From Streptomyces griseiscabiei (GTDB lineage: Bacteria; Actinomycetota; Actinomycetes; Streptomycetales; Streptomycetaceae), in contig NZ_JAGJBZ010000002.1 of assembly GCF_020010925.1 (NCBI RefSeq), positions 2,294,001 to 2,358,000 of the forward strand: a stretch of DNA of 64,000 bases, written 5' to 3'. A model generated the notes under the pieces. That model saw only the letters and a list, made by a program, of their open reading frames with translations. It did not search any database and had not been told where the DNA came from. The translations under genes and the position numbers were made by a program. Positions 55,118-63,411 of this stretch are shown in pieces. Position 1 is the stretch's first letter. Each line of letters opens with the position of its first letter.

Positions 55118-55157
55118 AGGGGCGCGGGGAACTGCGCGAACAACCCCCACGCACCCG
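55118..55157. repeat. Dispersed inverted repeat, partial copy G
   Basis: Right inner arm (aggggcgcggggaactgcgc from 55118) and the outer right part (acccccacgcacccgcaccc) remain. It ends just before the response regulator gene at 55190. Confidence 0.7.
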
Positions 55158-55189
55158 CACCCGAAGAACACACCCGAGAAGGCACCCCC

Positions 55190-55939
55190 ATGCCCTTAGC
55201 GACAAACACCGACCCCACCCCCGACAAGCCCCCACTCCCACGCGGCACAGGCCAACACGTCCTCATCGCAGCAGACGACCCCTCCACCGCCGAACTCCTC
55301 TCCACCACCCTGGAACTGGCGGGCTACCACCCCCACACCACCCCCACCGGCCGAGAAGCCGTCGCCCGCCTCACGGACCACCGCTTCGACCTGGTCGTCC
55401 TCGACCTCGCCCTCCCCGACCTGGAGGACCTCGGCCGGGAGCGCCACCCCGTGGCCCACCGCCCACCCGTCCTCTTCCTCACCCAGTACGACTCCCTCGG
55501 CAAGCTCCTCCCCGAACTCGGCCTGGGGGAGCAGGACTACGTCACCAAACCCTTCCGTGTCGCCGAGGTCCTGGCCCGCGCCCAGGTCCTCCTGCGGGGC
55601 CGAAAACCCGTCCGCCGCGACGGCGAACTGTCCTACTGCGACCTGGTCCTGGACGACCCCGCCTGCCAGGCCCTGCGCGCGGGCCGGGCGTTGAACCTGA
55701 CCCCGGCCGAGTACCGCCTGCTGCGCTATCTCCTCGTCAACGCCCACAAGGTGCTGTCGAAGGAGCAGATCGGCCGCTACGTCTGGGGCGACTTCCACGG
55801 CGACAACGCGATCGAACAACTCGTCTCCCGCCTCCGCCGCAAGGTGGACCGCGAGGGCCCGCCCCTCATCCACACCCGCCGCGGCTTCGGCTACCGGCTC
55901 GGCACGGCCGCCGAGCGAAGCGAAGCAAATTCGCCCTGA
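55190..55939 (+). CDS. Orphan OmpR-type response regulator
   Basis: 249 residues from ATG at 55190. Receiver domain with Asp29-Asp30, phosphorylation site Asp72 (LVVLDLALPD) and Lys117 in YVTKPF; winged helix at 145-240 with LTPAEYRLLRYLLVNAHKVLSKEQI and RGFGYRLG. No kinase gene lies beside it. The receiver is short, and a Gly/Pro-rich change around residues 80-95 replaces part of helix 3. The gene has an unusual abundance of CCC codons in its first 100 codons compared with neighbours. Possible targets include the P450 operon directly downstream; this is inference from position. Confidence 0.85.
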   Translation: MPLATNTDPTPDKPPLPRGTGQHVLIAADDPSTAELLSTTLELAGYHPHTTPTGREAVARLTDHRFDLVVLDLALPDLEDLGRERHPVAHRPPVLFLTQYDSLGKLLPELGLGEQDYVTKPFRVAEVLARAQVLLRGRKPVRRDGELSYCDLVLDDPACQALRAGRALNLTPAEYRLLRYLLVNAHKVLSKEQIGRYVWGDFHGDNAIEQLVSRLRRKVDREGPPLIHTRRGFGYRLGTAAERSEANSP

Positions 55940-56236
55940 ACCCACGTGATGGCGCCCCACGAGGCCCGGACGAAGAACGCCACGCCACGAAACACACCCT
56001 TCTCCCTCCCTCTCCCGCGAACATCAACCACCCAAAGCCACAAGCAAGTTGTGGCCGAAAGACCACCCCTCCCCCCGACACTCCACCCACCCGCGATGTG
56101 ATCCGGCTCACGTCAGCTTCCTGTCAGCCAACTGACCGCGACCCGTCAGACCACTCTGTTTGCATACGTTCATCGAGGCCTCGACGCATCCCCCGGCGCT
56201 CCGCCCCACCGGAGCCCCCACCACCGAGGAGAGACC
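55940..56236. other. Upstream region of the P450 operon
   Basis: 297 bp. A 7-bp hairpin at 56037-56055 may end the response regulator transcript. A less GC-rich segment around 56100-56175 with three GTCAG blocks (56114, 56126, 56145 or nearby) probably contains the operon promoter, but I cannot fix its elements. Confidence 0.45.
56037..56055 (+). terminator. Possible terminator after the orphan regulator
   Basis: GCCACAA (56037-56043), 5-nt loop, TTGTGGC (56049-56055). Perfect but short stem about 100 bp after the stop codon. Confidence 0.45.
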
Positions 56237-57478
56237 ATGGCCGACACCCTGACCGACACCGCCTCCGACACGAGCGGCCAGTGCCCGGAGTACCCGATGC
56301 CCAGGGCGGCGGGCTGCCCGCTGGCCCCACCCCCGGCCGCCGCCGAACTCCGCGGCGAGCAGCCGATCACCAAGGTCCGGATCTGGAACGGCAGCACCCC
56401 GTGGCTGATCACCCGCCACGCCGACCAGCGCACCCTGCTCACCGACCCGCGCGTCAGCAACGACGACCACGAGCCGGACTTCCCCCACGTCAACGCCCAC
56501 CGCGCGGCCATCGCCCCGCACACCCCGAAGCTGATCACCAACACGGACGCGCCGGAACACACCCGGCTGCGCCGCTCGGTCAACGCGCCGTTCCTGGTGA
56601 AGCGGATCGAGGCGATGCGCCCGGCCGTGCAGAAGATCGTCGACGATCTGATCGACGCCATGCTGGCCGGCCCCAACCCGGCCGACCTGCTCACCGCCCT
56701 CGCCCTGCCCGTGCCCTCGCTCGTCATCGCCGAACTGCTCGGCGTGCCGTACAAGGACCACCACTTCTTCCAGGAGAACAGCAACCGCGTCCTCGACAGC
56801 TCCGTCTCGGCGGAGGAGGCGGGCCGGGCCGGCCGGGCGCTGGGCGGATACCTGGACACCCTTCTGCGGGAGAGGCTCGTCGAACCGGGCGACGACGTGC
56901 TCTCCGAGATGGGCGCCCGCGTCAAGGCCGGCGAGATGGCCCACGAGGAGGCCGTCAGCATGGGCGTGGCCATGCTGATCGCCGGGCACGAGACCACCGC
57001 CACGATGATCAGCCTCGGCACGCTCGCCCTGTTCGAACACCCCGACCAGCTGGCCGTGCTGCGCGACACCGAGGACCCGAAGGTGGTGGCCGGCGCCGTC
57101 GACGAACTGCTGCGCTATCTCTCCATCGTCCACTCGGGCCTGCGCCGGGTCGCCAAGGACGACATCGAGATCGACGGCCAGGTCATCCGCAAGGGCGACG
57201 GCCTGCTCTTCGACCTCCAGACGGCCAACTGGGACCCGGACGCCTTCCCGGAGGCCGAGCGCCTCGACCTGAGCCGCCCCGCCCGCCAGCACAACGCGTT
57301 CGGCTACGGCCCCCACCAGTGCCTCGGCCAGAACCTGGCCCGCCTCGAACTCCAGGTCGTCTACAGCACCCTCTACCGCCGCGTCCCCACCCTCCGCCCG
57401 GCCGCCCCCATCGACCAGCTGGCCTTCAACCACACCGGCACCACCTACGGCGTGAAGTGCCTGCCCGTCGCCTGGTGA
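56237..57478 (+). CDS. Cytochrome P450
   Basis: 413 residues from ATG at 56237, GGAG upstream. I-helix oxygen-binding motif AGHETT (249-254), K-helix E290-LL-R293, and haem loop FGYGPHQC with Cys362 as the iron ligand. Soluble bacterial class, with electrons supplied by ferredoxin. It is followed by its own 3Fe-4S-type ferredoxin and FAD reductase, so the complete electron chain is encoded together. Expected reaction: hydroxylation or other oxidation of a hydrophobic compound. The downstream SDR, Baeyer-Villiger enzyme and propeller protein suggest that the first product is an alcohol which is then taken to a ketone. The substrate cannot be named. Confidence 0.93.
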   Translation: MADTLTDTASDTSGQCPEYPMPRAAGCPLAPPPAAAELRGEQPITKVRIWNGSTPWLITRHADQRTLLTDPRVSNDDHEPDFPHVNAHRAAIAPHTPKLITNTDAPEHTRLRRSVNAPFLVKRIEAMRPAVQKIVDDLIDAMLAGPNPADLLTALALPVPSLVIAELLGVPYKDHHFFQENSNRVLDSSVSAEEAGRAGRALGGYLDTLLRERLVEPGDDVLSEMGARVKAGEMAHEEAVSMGVAMLIAGHETTATMISLGTLALFEHPDQLAVLRDTEDPKVVAGAVDELLRYLSIVHSGLRRVAKDDIEIDGQVIRKGDGLLFDLQTANWDPDAFPEAERLDLSRPARQHNAFGYGPHQCLGQNLARLELQVVYSTLYRRVPTLRPAAPIDQLAFNHTGTTYGVKCLPVAW

Positions 57479-57535
57479 CGGCCTGACCACCCCCCCCACC
57501 CCCCCCCACGACTACGCGCGAATCAAGGAGCACCC

Positions 57536-57733
57536 ATGCGTGTGGAACTCGACGAACCCAAGTGCGTGGCCTCCGGCCAGTGCGTGATGGCCTCCCCGGA
57601 GGTCTTCGACCAGCGTGACGAGGACGGCGTCGCGATCCTGCTGGAGGAACACCCCGGCGACGACCTCATGGACGGGGTGCAGGAGGCCGTCGCGATCTGC
57701 CCCGCCGCCGCGATCCGCCTGGTCGACCGGTGA
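57536..57733 (+). CDS. 3Fe-4S-type ferredoxin
   Basis: 65 residues from ATG at 57536. Cys10-x5-Cys16 (CVASGQC) and Cys in AICPAAAI near the C-terminus give three cluster ligands; the position of the fourth Cys of a 4Fe-4S cluster is filled by another residue, as is usual in P450 partner ferredoxins of Streptomyces. It carries electrons from the reductase encoded by the next gene to the P450. Its stop overlaps the start of that gene (GTGA), and the P450 stop is 57 bp upstream. Confidence 0.93.
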   Translation: MRVELDEPKCVASGQCVMASPEVFDQRDEDGVAILLEEHPGDDLMDGVQEAVAICPAAAIRLVDR

Positions 57734-58959
57734 GGCGGATCGTGGTCGTGGGCGCCTCGGCCGCCGGACTGGCGGCGGCCGAGACGCTGCGCCGCGAGGG
57801 CTACGACGGCACGCTCACCCTCGTCGGCGACGAACCCCACGCCCCGTACGACCGGCCCCCGCTGTCCAAGCAGCTCCTCTCCGCCGAGTGGGACACCGAC
57901 CGGCTGACCCTGCGCGCCCCGGCCCACCTCGACGGCCTCGGCCTGGACCTGCGCCTCGGGACCGCCGCGACCGGCCTCGACCTGACCGGACGCCGCGTAC
58001 GGCTCGCCGACGGCGACGAGGTGCCGTACGACGCACTGGTCGTCGCGACCGGCGTACGCCCGCGCAGGCTGCCCGGTGAGGGCGCGCATGTGCTGCGCAC
58101 CCTGGACGACGCGCTGACGCTGCGGGAGCGGCTGACACCGGGGACGCGGCTGGTGGTGGTCGGCGCCGGGTTCCTCGGCGCGGAGGCCGCCGCCGTCGCC
58201 TGGCGGCTCGGCGCGAAGGTCACCCTGCTGGAACCGGCCCCGGTGCCGTTGGCGCACGCGGTCGGCGCGGAGGTCGGCGCGGTGCTGTCCCGGGCCCATC
58301 TCGACCACGGCGTGGACCTGCGCACCGGAGTCACCGTCACCGAGGTGACCGAGGACGGCGTACGGCTCGCGGACGGCGAGGTGATCGAGGCCGACGAGGT
58401 GCTGGTCGCCGTCGGTTCGCTGCCCAACACCGAGTGGCTGGCGGACAGCGGCCTCGGCCTCGGCGACGGCGTGCTGTGCGACGCGTACTGCGAGGCCGCG
58501 AAGGACGTGTACGCCGCCGGGGACGTCGCCCGCTGGTACAACCCGCTGTTCGGCGTCCCGATGCGGATCGAGCACCGGACGAACGCCGCCGAGCAGGGCA
58601 TGGCGGTGGCCCGCAATCTGCTGGCCGCCGACCCGGGGGCGCGCAAGGTGTTCGCGCCGGTGCCGTACTTCTGGTCCGACCAGTACGACATGAAGGTGCA
58701 GGCGTACGGCTTCCTGCGCGGCCACGAGGAGGTGTCCGTCGTCGACGGGGACCTGGCCGGACGCCGTTTCGTCGCCGTCTACCGCACCGGCGACCGGGTC
58801 ACCGGCGCCCTCGCGGTCGGAATGCCGCCGAAGGCGATCCGGCGGTGGCGGCAGGCCATCGCGTCCGGCGCCGGATGGCGCGAGACGTTCCCGCCGGGCA
58901 CTCCGGCACCACAGGAGGAGGTCGACCATGGTGGAACAGCAGCCCGGCCGGTCGCGTGA
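57730..58959 (+). CDS. NAD(P)H-dependent ferredoxin reductase (FAD)
   Basis: 409 residues from GTG at 57730. FAD loop VVVGASAAGLAAAETLR, RPPLSKQLL, VVATGVRPR, the NAD(P)H loop VVVGAGFLGAEAAAVAWRLG, and VYAAGDVARW. Two Rossmann domains and a C-terminal domain, like putidaredoxin reductase and other P450 reductases of class I systems. It takes electrons from NADH or NADPH to the ferredoxin. The SDR gene begins inside its last 32 bases, so translation is coupled. Confidence 0.93.
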   Translation: MRRIVVVGASAAGLAAAETLRREGYDGTLTLVGDEPHAPYDRPPLSKQLLSAEWDTDRLTLRAPAHLDGLGLDLRLGTAATGLDLTGRRVRLADGDEVPYDALVVATGVRPRRLPGEGAHVLRTLDDALTLRERLTPGTRLVVVGAGFLGAEAAAVAWRLGAKVTLLEPAPVPLAHAVGAEVGAVLSRAHLDHGVDLRTGVTVTEVTEDGVRLADGEVIEADEVLVAVGSLPNTEWLADSGLGLGDGVLCDAYCEAAKDVYAAGDVARWYNPLFGVPMRIEHRTNAAEQGMAVARNLLAADPGARKVFAPVPYFWSDQYDMKVQAYGFLRGHEEVSVVDGDLAGRRFVAVYRTGDRVTGALAVGMPPKAIRRWRQAIASGAGWRETFPPGTPAPQEEVDHGGTAARPVA

Positions 58960-59779
58960 GACGACCCGTGACGTGGTCGTGGTCACCGGGGCCGGCGGGA
59001 TGGGTGTGGCGATCGCACGTCGTATCGGCAACGGCCGTACGGTCCTGCTCGCGGACGCCTCGCAGCGTCAACTCGACCGATCCGTCGGCGCGTTGAGCGA
59101 CGAGGGCTACGCGGTCCAGGGCGTCCCGACGGATGTGTCCGAGCGCGGCTCCGTCGACAGGCTCGCGGCGGAGGCGGCCGGCGAGGGCCGGGTGGCCGCC
59201 GTCGTGCACACCGCCGGGGTCTCCGCCGCGCAGGGCGCGGCGAGGACGATCCTGGAGGTCAATCTCCTGGGCACCGCCCATGTCATCGACGCCTTCGAGG
59301 GCGTGGCCGGGCCGGGAACCGCCCTGGTCTGCGTCTCCAGCATGGCCGGGCATGTCGCCTCGCTCGGCGGGGACGACGAGCGGGCCCTCGCCACGGCCCC
59401 GGCGGACGCACTGCTCGGCATCGGCGGTGTCGTCGCCGTCGGGGACAGCGCGACGAGCGCGTACATCGTCTCCAAGCGGGCCAACCAGCTGCGTGTGCAG
59501 GCCGCCGCGCTCGCCTGGAGCCGGCGCGGGGCCCGCGTCAACAGCGTCAGCCCGGGTGTCATCGCCACCGCCATGGCGAAGGCGGAGGCCGAGGGCCCGA
59601 GCGGCGCGCACATGCTGGCGATGCTGGAGGCCAGCGGCGCGGGCCGCACCGGCACCCCGGCCGAGATAGCCGACGCCGTGGCATTCCTCATCGGCCCCGA
59701 AGCGCGTTACATCACGGGCACGGACCTGCTCGTCGACGGCGGTCAGGCCGCCTGGCTCCGGCACCACCGGCCGTCCTGA
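58928..59779 (+). CDS. Short-chain dehydrogenase/reductase of the P450 operon
   Basis: 283 residues from ATG at 58928, with AGGAGG upstream. TGAGGMGVAIARRIG (NAD(P) loop), VVHTAGVS in place of NNAG, VCVSSMAGHV (Ser), then Tyr-x3-Lys as AYIVSKRA, and ITGTDLLVDGG near the end. An insertion of about 30 residues lies between the Ser and the Tyr (GGDDERALATAPADALLG), a feature of some SDRs acting on larger terpenoid or steroid alcohols. Most likely it oxidises the alcohol made by the P450 to a ketone. Confidence 0.88.
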   Translation: MVEQQPGRSRETTRDVVVVTGAGGMGVAIARRIGNGRTVLLADASQRQLDRSVGALSDEGYAVQGVPTDVSERGSVDRLAAEAAGEGRVAAVVHTAGVSAAQGAARTILEVNLLGTAHVIDAFEGVAGPGTALVCVSSMAGHVASLGGDDERALATAPADALLGIGGVVAVGDSATSAYIVSKRANQLRVQAAALAWSRRGARVNSVSPGVIATAMAKAEAEGPSGAHMLAMLEASGAGRTGTPAEIADAVAFLIGPEARYITGTDLLVDGGQAAWLRHHRPS

Positions 59780-59860
59780 CGCCCTCGGGCGCACGCGGCG
59801 CACGCACCGCACAACTCCACAGCACCACACAGACGTCCAAGGACCGCAGAGAGGACCCCG

Positions 59861-61693
59861 ATGTCCACCCCCCACACTCCGTCCGGCCCCACGTCCCCCG
59901 ACCCGCGGGAACTGGGCTTCGACCCGGACGCCCTGCGCGAGCGGTACCGGGCCGAGCGCGAACGCCGGATCCGCCCGGACGGCGGCGCGCAGTACCAGCG
60001 GATCGCCGGTGAGTTCGGGCACTACGACGACGACCCCTACGCCGAAGGGGAGTCGGCCCGGGAGCCGCTGACCGACCGGGTCGAGGCGGTCGTCGTCGGC
60101 GGCGGCTTCGGCGGGCTGCTCGCCGGAGCCCGGCTGCGGCAGTCGGGCGTCGAGTCGATCCGGGTGATCGAGAAGGGCGGCGACTTCGGCGGCACCTGGT
60201 ACTGGAACCGCTACCCCGGCATCCACTGCGACATCGAGTCGTACATCTACCTCCCGCTCCTCGAAGAACTGGGCTACGTTCCGAAGTGGAGGTACGCCCC
60301 GGGCGAGGAGATCCGGCAGCACACCCGGGCCATCGGCCGGCACTTCGACCTCTACCGCGACGCCTGCTTCCGGACCGTCGCCACCGAACTGCGCTGGGAC
60401 GACACCGAGTTGGAGTGGATCGTCGCCACCGACCGCGGCGACCGGATCCGGGCCCGCTATGTCGTCGTCTCCAGCGGCACGCTCAGCCAGCCGAAGCTGC
60501 CCGGCATCCCCGGTATCGAGACCTTCAAGGGCCACACCTTCCACACCAGCCGCTGGGACTACGCCTACACGGGCGGCGACGCGAGCGGCGGCCTCACCGG
60601 GCTCGCCGACAAGCGGGTCGCCGTCATCGGCACCGGCGCCACCGCCATCCAGGTCGTCCCGCACCTCGGGGCCGACGCCGCCCACGTGTACGTCTTCCAG
60701 CGCACCCCCTCGACGGTCGACGTACGCGGCAACGGCCCCACCGACCAGGAGTGGGCCAAGACGCTCGCCCCCGGCTGGCAGGGCGAGCGCATGGACAACT
60801 TCCTGAGGACCGTCACCGGCGTCCGGGTCGAGAAGGACCTGATCGACGACGCCTGGACCAGCAGCGCCCGCCTCCAGGAGAAGCTGATCCCGACCGCCGC
60901 GTACGCGGACGTCCCGGCGGACGAGCGTGAACGCGCCTACGAGATCGCCGACTTCCAGAAGATGAACGAGCTGCGCGACCGCGTGGCGAGCATCGTCGAG
61001 GACCCGGAGACCGCCGAGAAGCTCAAGCCCTGGTACCGCTACATGTGCAAGCGGCCCACCTTCAGCGACCACTACCTCCAGACCTTCAACCGGCCCAACG
61101 TCACCCTCGTCGACACGGCCGACACCCACGGCGTCGAGCGCATCACCGACAAGGCCGTCGTGGTCGGCGGGGTCGAGTACGAGGTCGACTGCGTCATCTT
61201 CGCCACCGGCTTCGAGGTCGGCGTCTCCGGCCTGCTCTCCGGCCGCCTCCCCGCGTACGGCCGGGACGGCGTCGGCCTGCTGGAGACCTGGAGGACGGCC
61301 GGCCCGAAGACCCTGCACGGCTTCTACAGCCATGGCTTCCCCAACCTCTTCCAGCTCGGCCCCATGCAGAACGCCAGCGCCGTCAACTACGTCCACATCC
61401 TCGACCAGCAGTCCCGCCACGTCGGCGAGGTCGTCGCCGAGGCCCGCAGGCGCCGCGCCCGGTACGTCGAGCCGACCGCCGAGGCCCAGGACGCCTGGGT
61501 CGCCACCATCCGCGAGAAGGCCGCCGACCTGTACAGGTTCCACGCCGAGTGCACCCCCGGCTACTACAACAACGAGGGCCGGCCCCGGGCGCGCAGCGAG
61601 TCGTACGGCGACGGACCGGTCGCCTTCCACGAACTGCTGCGCCGCTGGCGCGCGGACGGCGGCATGGACGACGTCCTCGTGGGTGCCGAGTGA
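59861..61693 (+). CDS. Type I Baeyer-Villiger monooxygenase
   Basis: 610 residues from ATG at 59861. FAD loop VVVGGGFGGL (78-87), second nucleotide loop IGTGATA for NADPH, and between them the family fingerprint F222-KG-HTFHTSRW232 (F-x-G-x3-H-x3-W). It has an N-terminal extension of about 70 residues, as in the longer members such as cyclopentadecanone and steroid monooxygenases or those of the pentalenolactone type. It inserts oxygen next to a ketone to give an ester or lactone. The preceding SDR is the expected source of that ketone. Confidence 0.93.
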   Translation: MSTPHTPSGPTSPDPRELGFDPDALRERYRAERERRIRPDGGAQYQRIAGEFGHYDDDPYAEGESAREPLTDRVEAVVVGGGFGGLLAGARLRQSGVESIRVIEKGGDFGGTWYWNRYPGIHCDIESYIYLPLLEELGYVPKWRYAPGEEIRQHTRAIGRHFDLYRDACFRTVATELRWDDTELEWIVATDRGDRIRARYVVVSSGTLSQPKLPGIPGIETFKGHTFHTSRWDYAYTGGDASGGLTGLADKRVAVIGTGATAIQVVPHLGADAAHVYVFQRTPSTVDVRGNGPTDQEWAKTLAPGWQGERMDNFLRTVTGVRVEKDLIDDAWTSSARLQEKLIPTAAYADVPADERERAYEIADFQKMNELRDRVASIVEDPETAEKLKPWYRYMCKRPTFSDHYLQTFNRPNVTLVDTADTHGVERITDKAVVVGGVEYEVDCVIFATGFEVGVSGLLSGRLPAYGRDGVGLLETWRTAGPKTLHGFYSHGFPNLFQLGPMQNASAVNYVHILDQQSRHVGEVVAEARRRRARYVEPTAEAQDAWVATIREKAADLYRFHAECTPGYYNNEGRPRARSESYGDGPVAFHELLRRWRADGGMDDVLVGAE

Positions 61694-61710
61694 GGCCCGG
61701 GGAGACGACG

Positions 61711-63411
61711 GTGGACGGCATGGGCGAGCGACCCAACCGGTACGACGCGTCCGGCGATCTCCGTACCACCAGCGCCCGTTGGGAGGCGCGGCGGCTCAAC
61801 CCGCCCAGTCCGCTGTGGGGTTCCAACGGGGTCGCGTTCGGCCCCGACGGGCGGCTGTACGTGGCGCAGTTCCTCGCCGGGCAGATCAGCGCCGTCGACC
61901 CGGCCACCGGGGACGTCGAGGTGGTCGTGCCGATGGACAGCCCGGTGCAGTCGCCGGACGACCTCGCCTTCGGCGCGGACGGCTCCATGTACATAGCCGA
62001 CCTGGTGCCGGGCCGGGTGTGGCGGCGGAGCCCGGCGGGGGAGTACAGCCTCGTCACCGACGACATCACCAACCCCAACGGCATCACCTGTATCGGGGAC
62101 CGGCTCTTCGTCAACGAGATGAAGTTCGACGGCCGGCTGCTGGAGCTGTTCCCCGACGGCGGCGACCCGGTGGTGCTCACCGAGGGCCTGGCCCTCGGCA
62201 ACGCGATGCAGCGCGGCCCGGACGGGCACCTCTACTACCCGCACATGATCACCGGGCAGGTCTGGCGCATCCCACCGGACGGCGGAACGCCCGAGGTGGT
62301 CGCCGAGGACGTGCACGAGCCGGTCGCGGTCCGCTTCGACCGGGGTGGCGTCCTGCACGTCGTCTCACGCGGCGTCCAGGGCATCGTCACCCGGATCGAC
62401 CTGCACGGAGGCGGCACCCGCACGCTCGTCACCAGCGGGCTGAAGGGCCTGGACAACGCGGCGTTCGACGCGGAGAACCGGATGTTCGTCTCCAGCTACG
62501 CCGCCGGCGGCGTCAGCGAGCTGCACCCCGACGGCCGTACCCGCGACCTCGTGCCCCGCGGCTTCGACGGGCCCTACGGCATCACGGTCGACCTCGGCGG
62601 GAGGGTGTACGCGGCCGACCACTACCGGCTGGCGACCCCGGCGCCCGACGAGGTGGACACACAGCTGCTGCTGCCCTTCGCGCACGGCATCACCGCCGAC
62701 GGCGAACTGCTGCACTACACCTCGCAGTTCGGTGCCGTACTGACCTACGACCCCGGCTCCGGTGCCGTCCGGGAGCGGGCGCGCGGTCTCGACCGGCCCA
62801 TCGGGATCGCGGTGGGGCCGGACGGTTCCCTGGTGGTGGCCGAGGCGGGCGCGGGCCGGGTCGTGGCGGTCACCACCCCCGCGTCGGACACCGCCGACGT
62901 TGTCGCGGACGCGGCCACGGTGACCGTCCTCGCCGAAGGGCTCGACCGGCCCACGGACGTGGCCTTCGACGCGGCGGGCCGCCTCTACGTCAGCGAGGAA
63001 CGGCTCGGGACCGTCCTGCGGATCGAGACGGACGGCGGCGGGACCACCGTGGTCGCGGACGGTCTCGGCGCGCCGCAGGGGCTGGCGGTCCTGGGCGAGG
63101 AGCTGTTCGTGGTGGAGACCGGACCGCGCAGGCTGCACGCGGTCTGCCTGGTCACGGGGGAGCGGCGCACCGACGCCGAGGACCTTCCGGTCGGACCGCC
63201 TCCGGGTGTCGTCCCCCGGGAGGAACCGGCGCTGTTCGCCGGTGGCCTGCCCGGGATGGCCCGCCGCTTCGCCGGTCTCGCCGCGGACCTGGACGGGACC
63301 CTCCTGCTGTCGGCCAACGGCGAGGGCACGGTACTGCGGCTCACGCCGAAGGCGGGGTCGGGAGAAGGGGCCGGGGCAGGGGCGGAGGCGGGGGTTCAGC
63401 CGGAGCGGTAG
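61711..63411 (+). CDS. Double beta-propeller protein (SMP-30/gluconolactonase/NHL-like)
   Basis: About 566 residues from GTG at 61711 (GGGGAG upstream; ATG 61720 and GTG 61690 are alternatives). Twelve copies of a blade motif of the form GVAFGPDGRLYVAQ occur at roughly 40, 85, 124, 164, 205, 250, 290, 326, 366, 417, 457 and 523, which makes two six-bladed propellers in one chain; ordinary SMP-30 lactonases have one of ~300 residues. It has no signal peptide, so it is cytoplasmic. By context it may hydrolyse the lactone or ester made by the Baeyer-Villiger enzyme, or it may be a binding protein. The stop lies inside the 3' end of the convergent LysR gene (16-bp overlap). Confidence 0.8.
   Translation: MDGMGERPNRYDASGDLRTTSARWEARRLNPPSPLWGSNGVAFGPDGRLYVAQFLAGQISAVDPATGDVEVVVPMDSPVQSPDDLAFGADGSMYIADLVPGRVWRRSPAGEYSLVTDDITNPNGITCIGDRLFVNEMKFDGRLLELFPDGGDPVVLTEGLALGNAMQRGPDGHLYYPHMITGQVWRIPPDGGTPEVVAEDVHEPVAVRFDRGGVLHVVSRGVQGIVTRIDLHGGGTRTLVTSGLKGLDNAAFDAENRMFVSSYAAGGVSELHPDGRTRDLVPRGFDGPYGITVDLGGRVYAADHYRLATPAPDEVDTQLLLPFAHGITADGELLHYTSQFGAVLTYDPGSGAVRERARGLDRPIGIAVGPDGSLVVAEAGAGRVVAVTTPASDTADVVADAATVTVLAEGLDRPTDVAFDAAGRLYVSEERLGTVLRIETDGGGTTVVADGLGAPQGLAVLGEELFVVETGPRRLHAVCLVTGERRTDAEDLPVGPPPGVVPREEPALFAGGLPGMARRFAGLAADLDGTLLLSANGEGTVLRLTPKAGSGEGAGAGAEAGVQPER

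Larger units (their letters stand above)
54769..55189. other. Regulatory intergenic region
   Basis: 421 bp without a supported gene. From left to right: leader of the SDR gene, two copies of an 18-bp operator with divergent promoter elements (54820-54913), about 200 bp with no recognised feature, and repeat copy G (55118-55157). Open frames crossing it have no coding character. Confidence 0.6.

Noticed and set aside
54830..55199. Possible regulator gene between the SDR gene and the response regulator
   Set aside because: Frames on both strands lack helix-turn-helix motifs and pass through a repeat unit; the segment looks non-coding.
58799..61630. A 943-codon open frame on the minus strand across the SDR and Baeyer-Villiger genes
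   Set aside because: Same effect of high GC; the plus-strand genes have complete motifs and ribosome sites.
56237..63411. The P450 operon as part of a polyketide or peptide antibiotic cluster
   Set aside because: No synthase, carrier protein, terpene synthase, transporter or resistance gene lies within the window around it.
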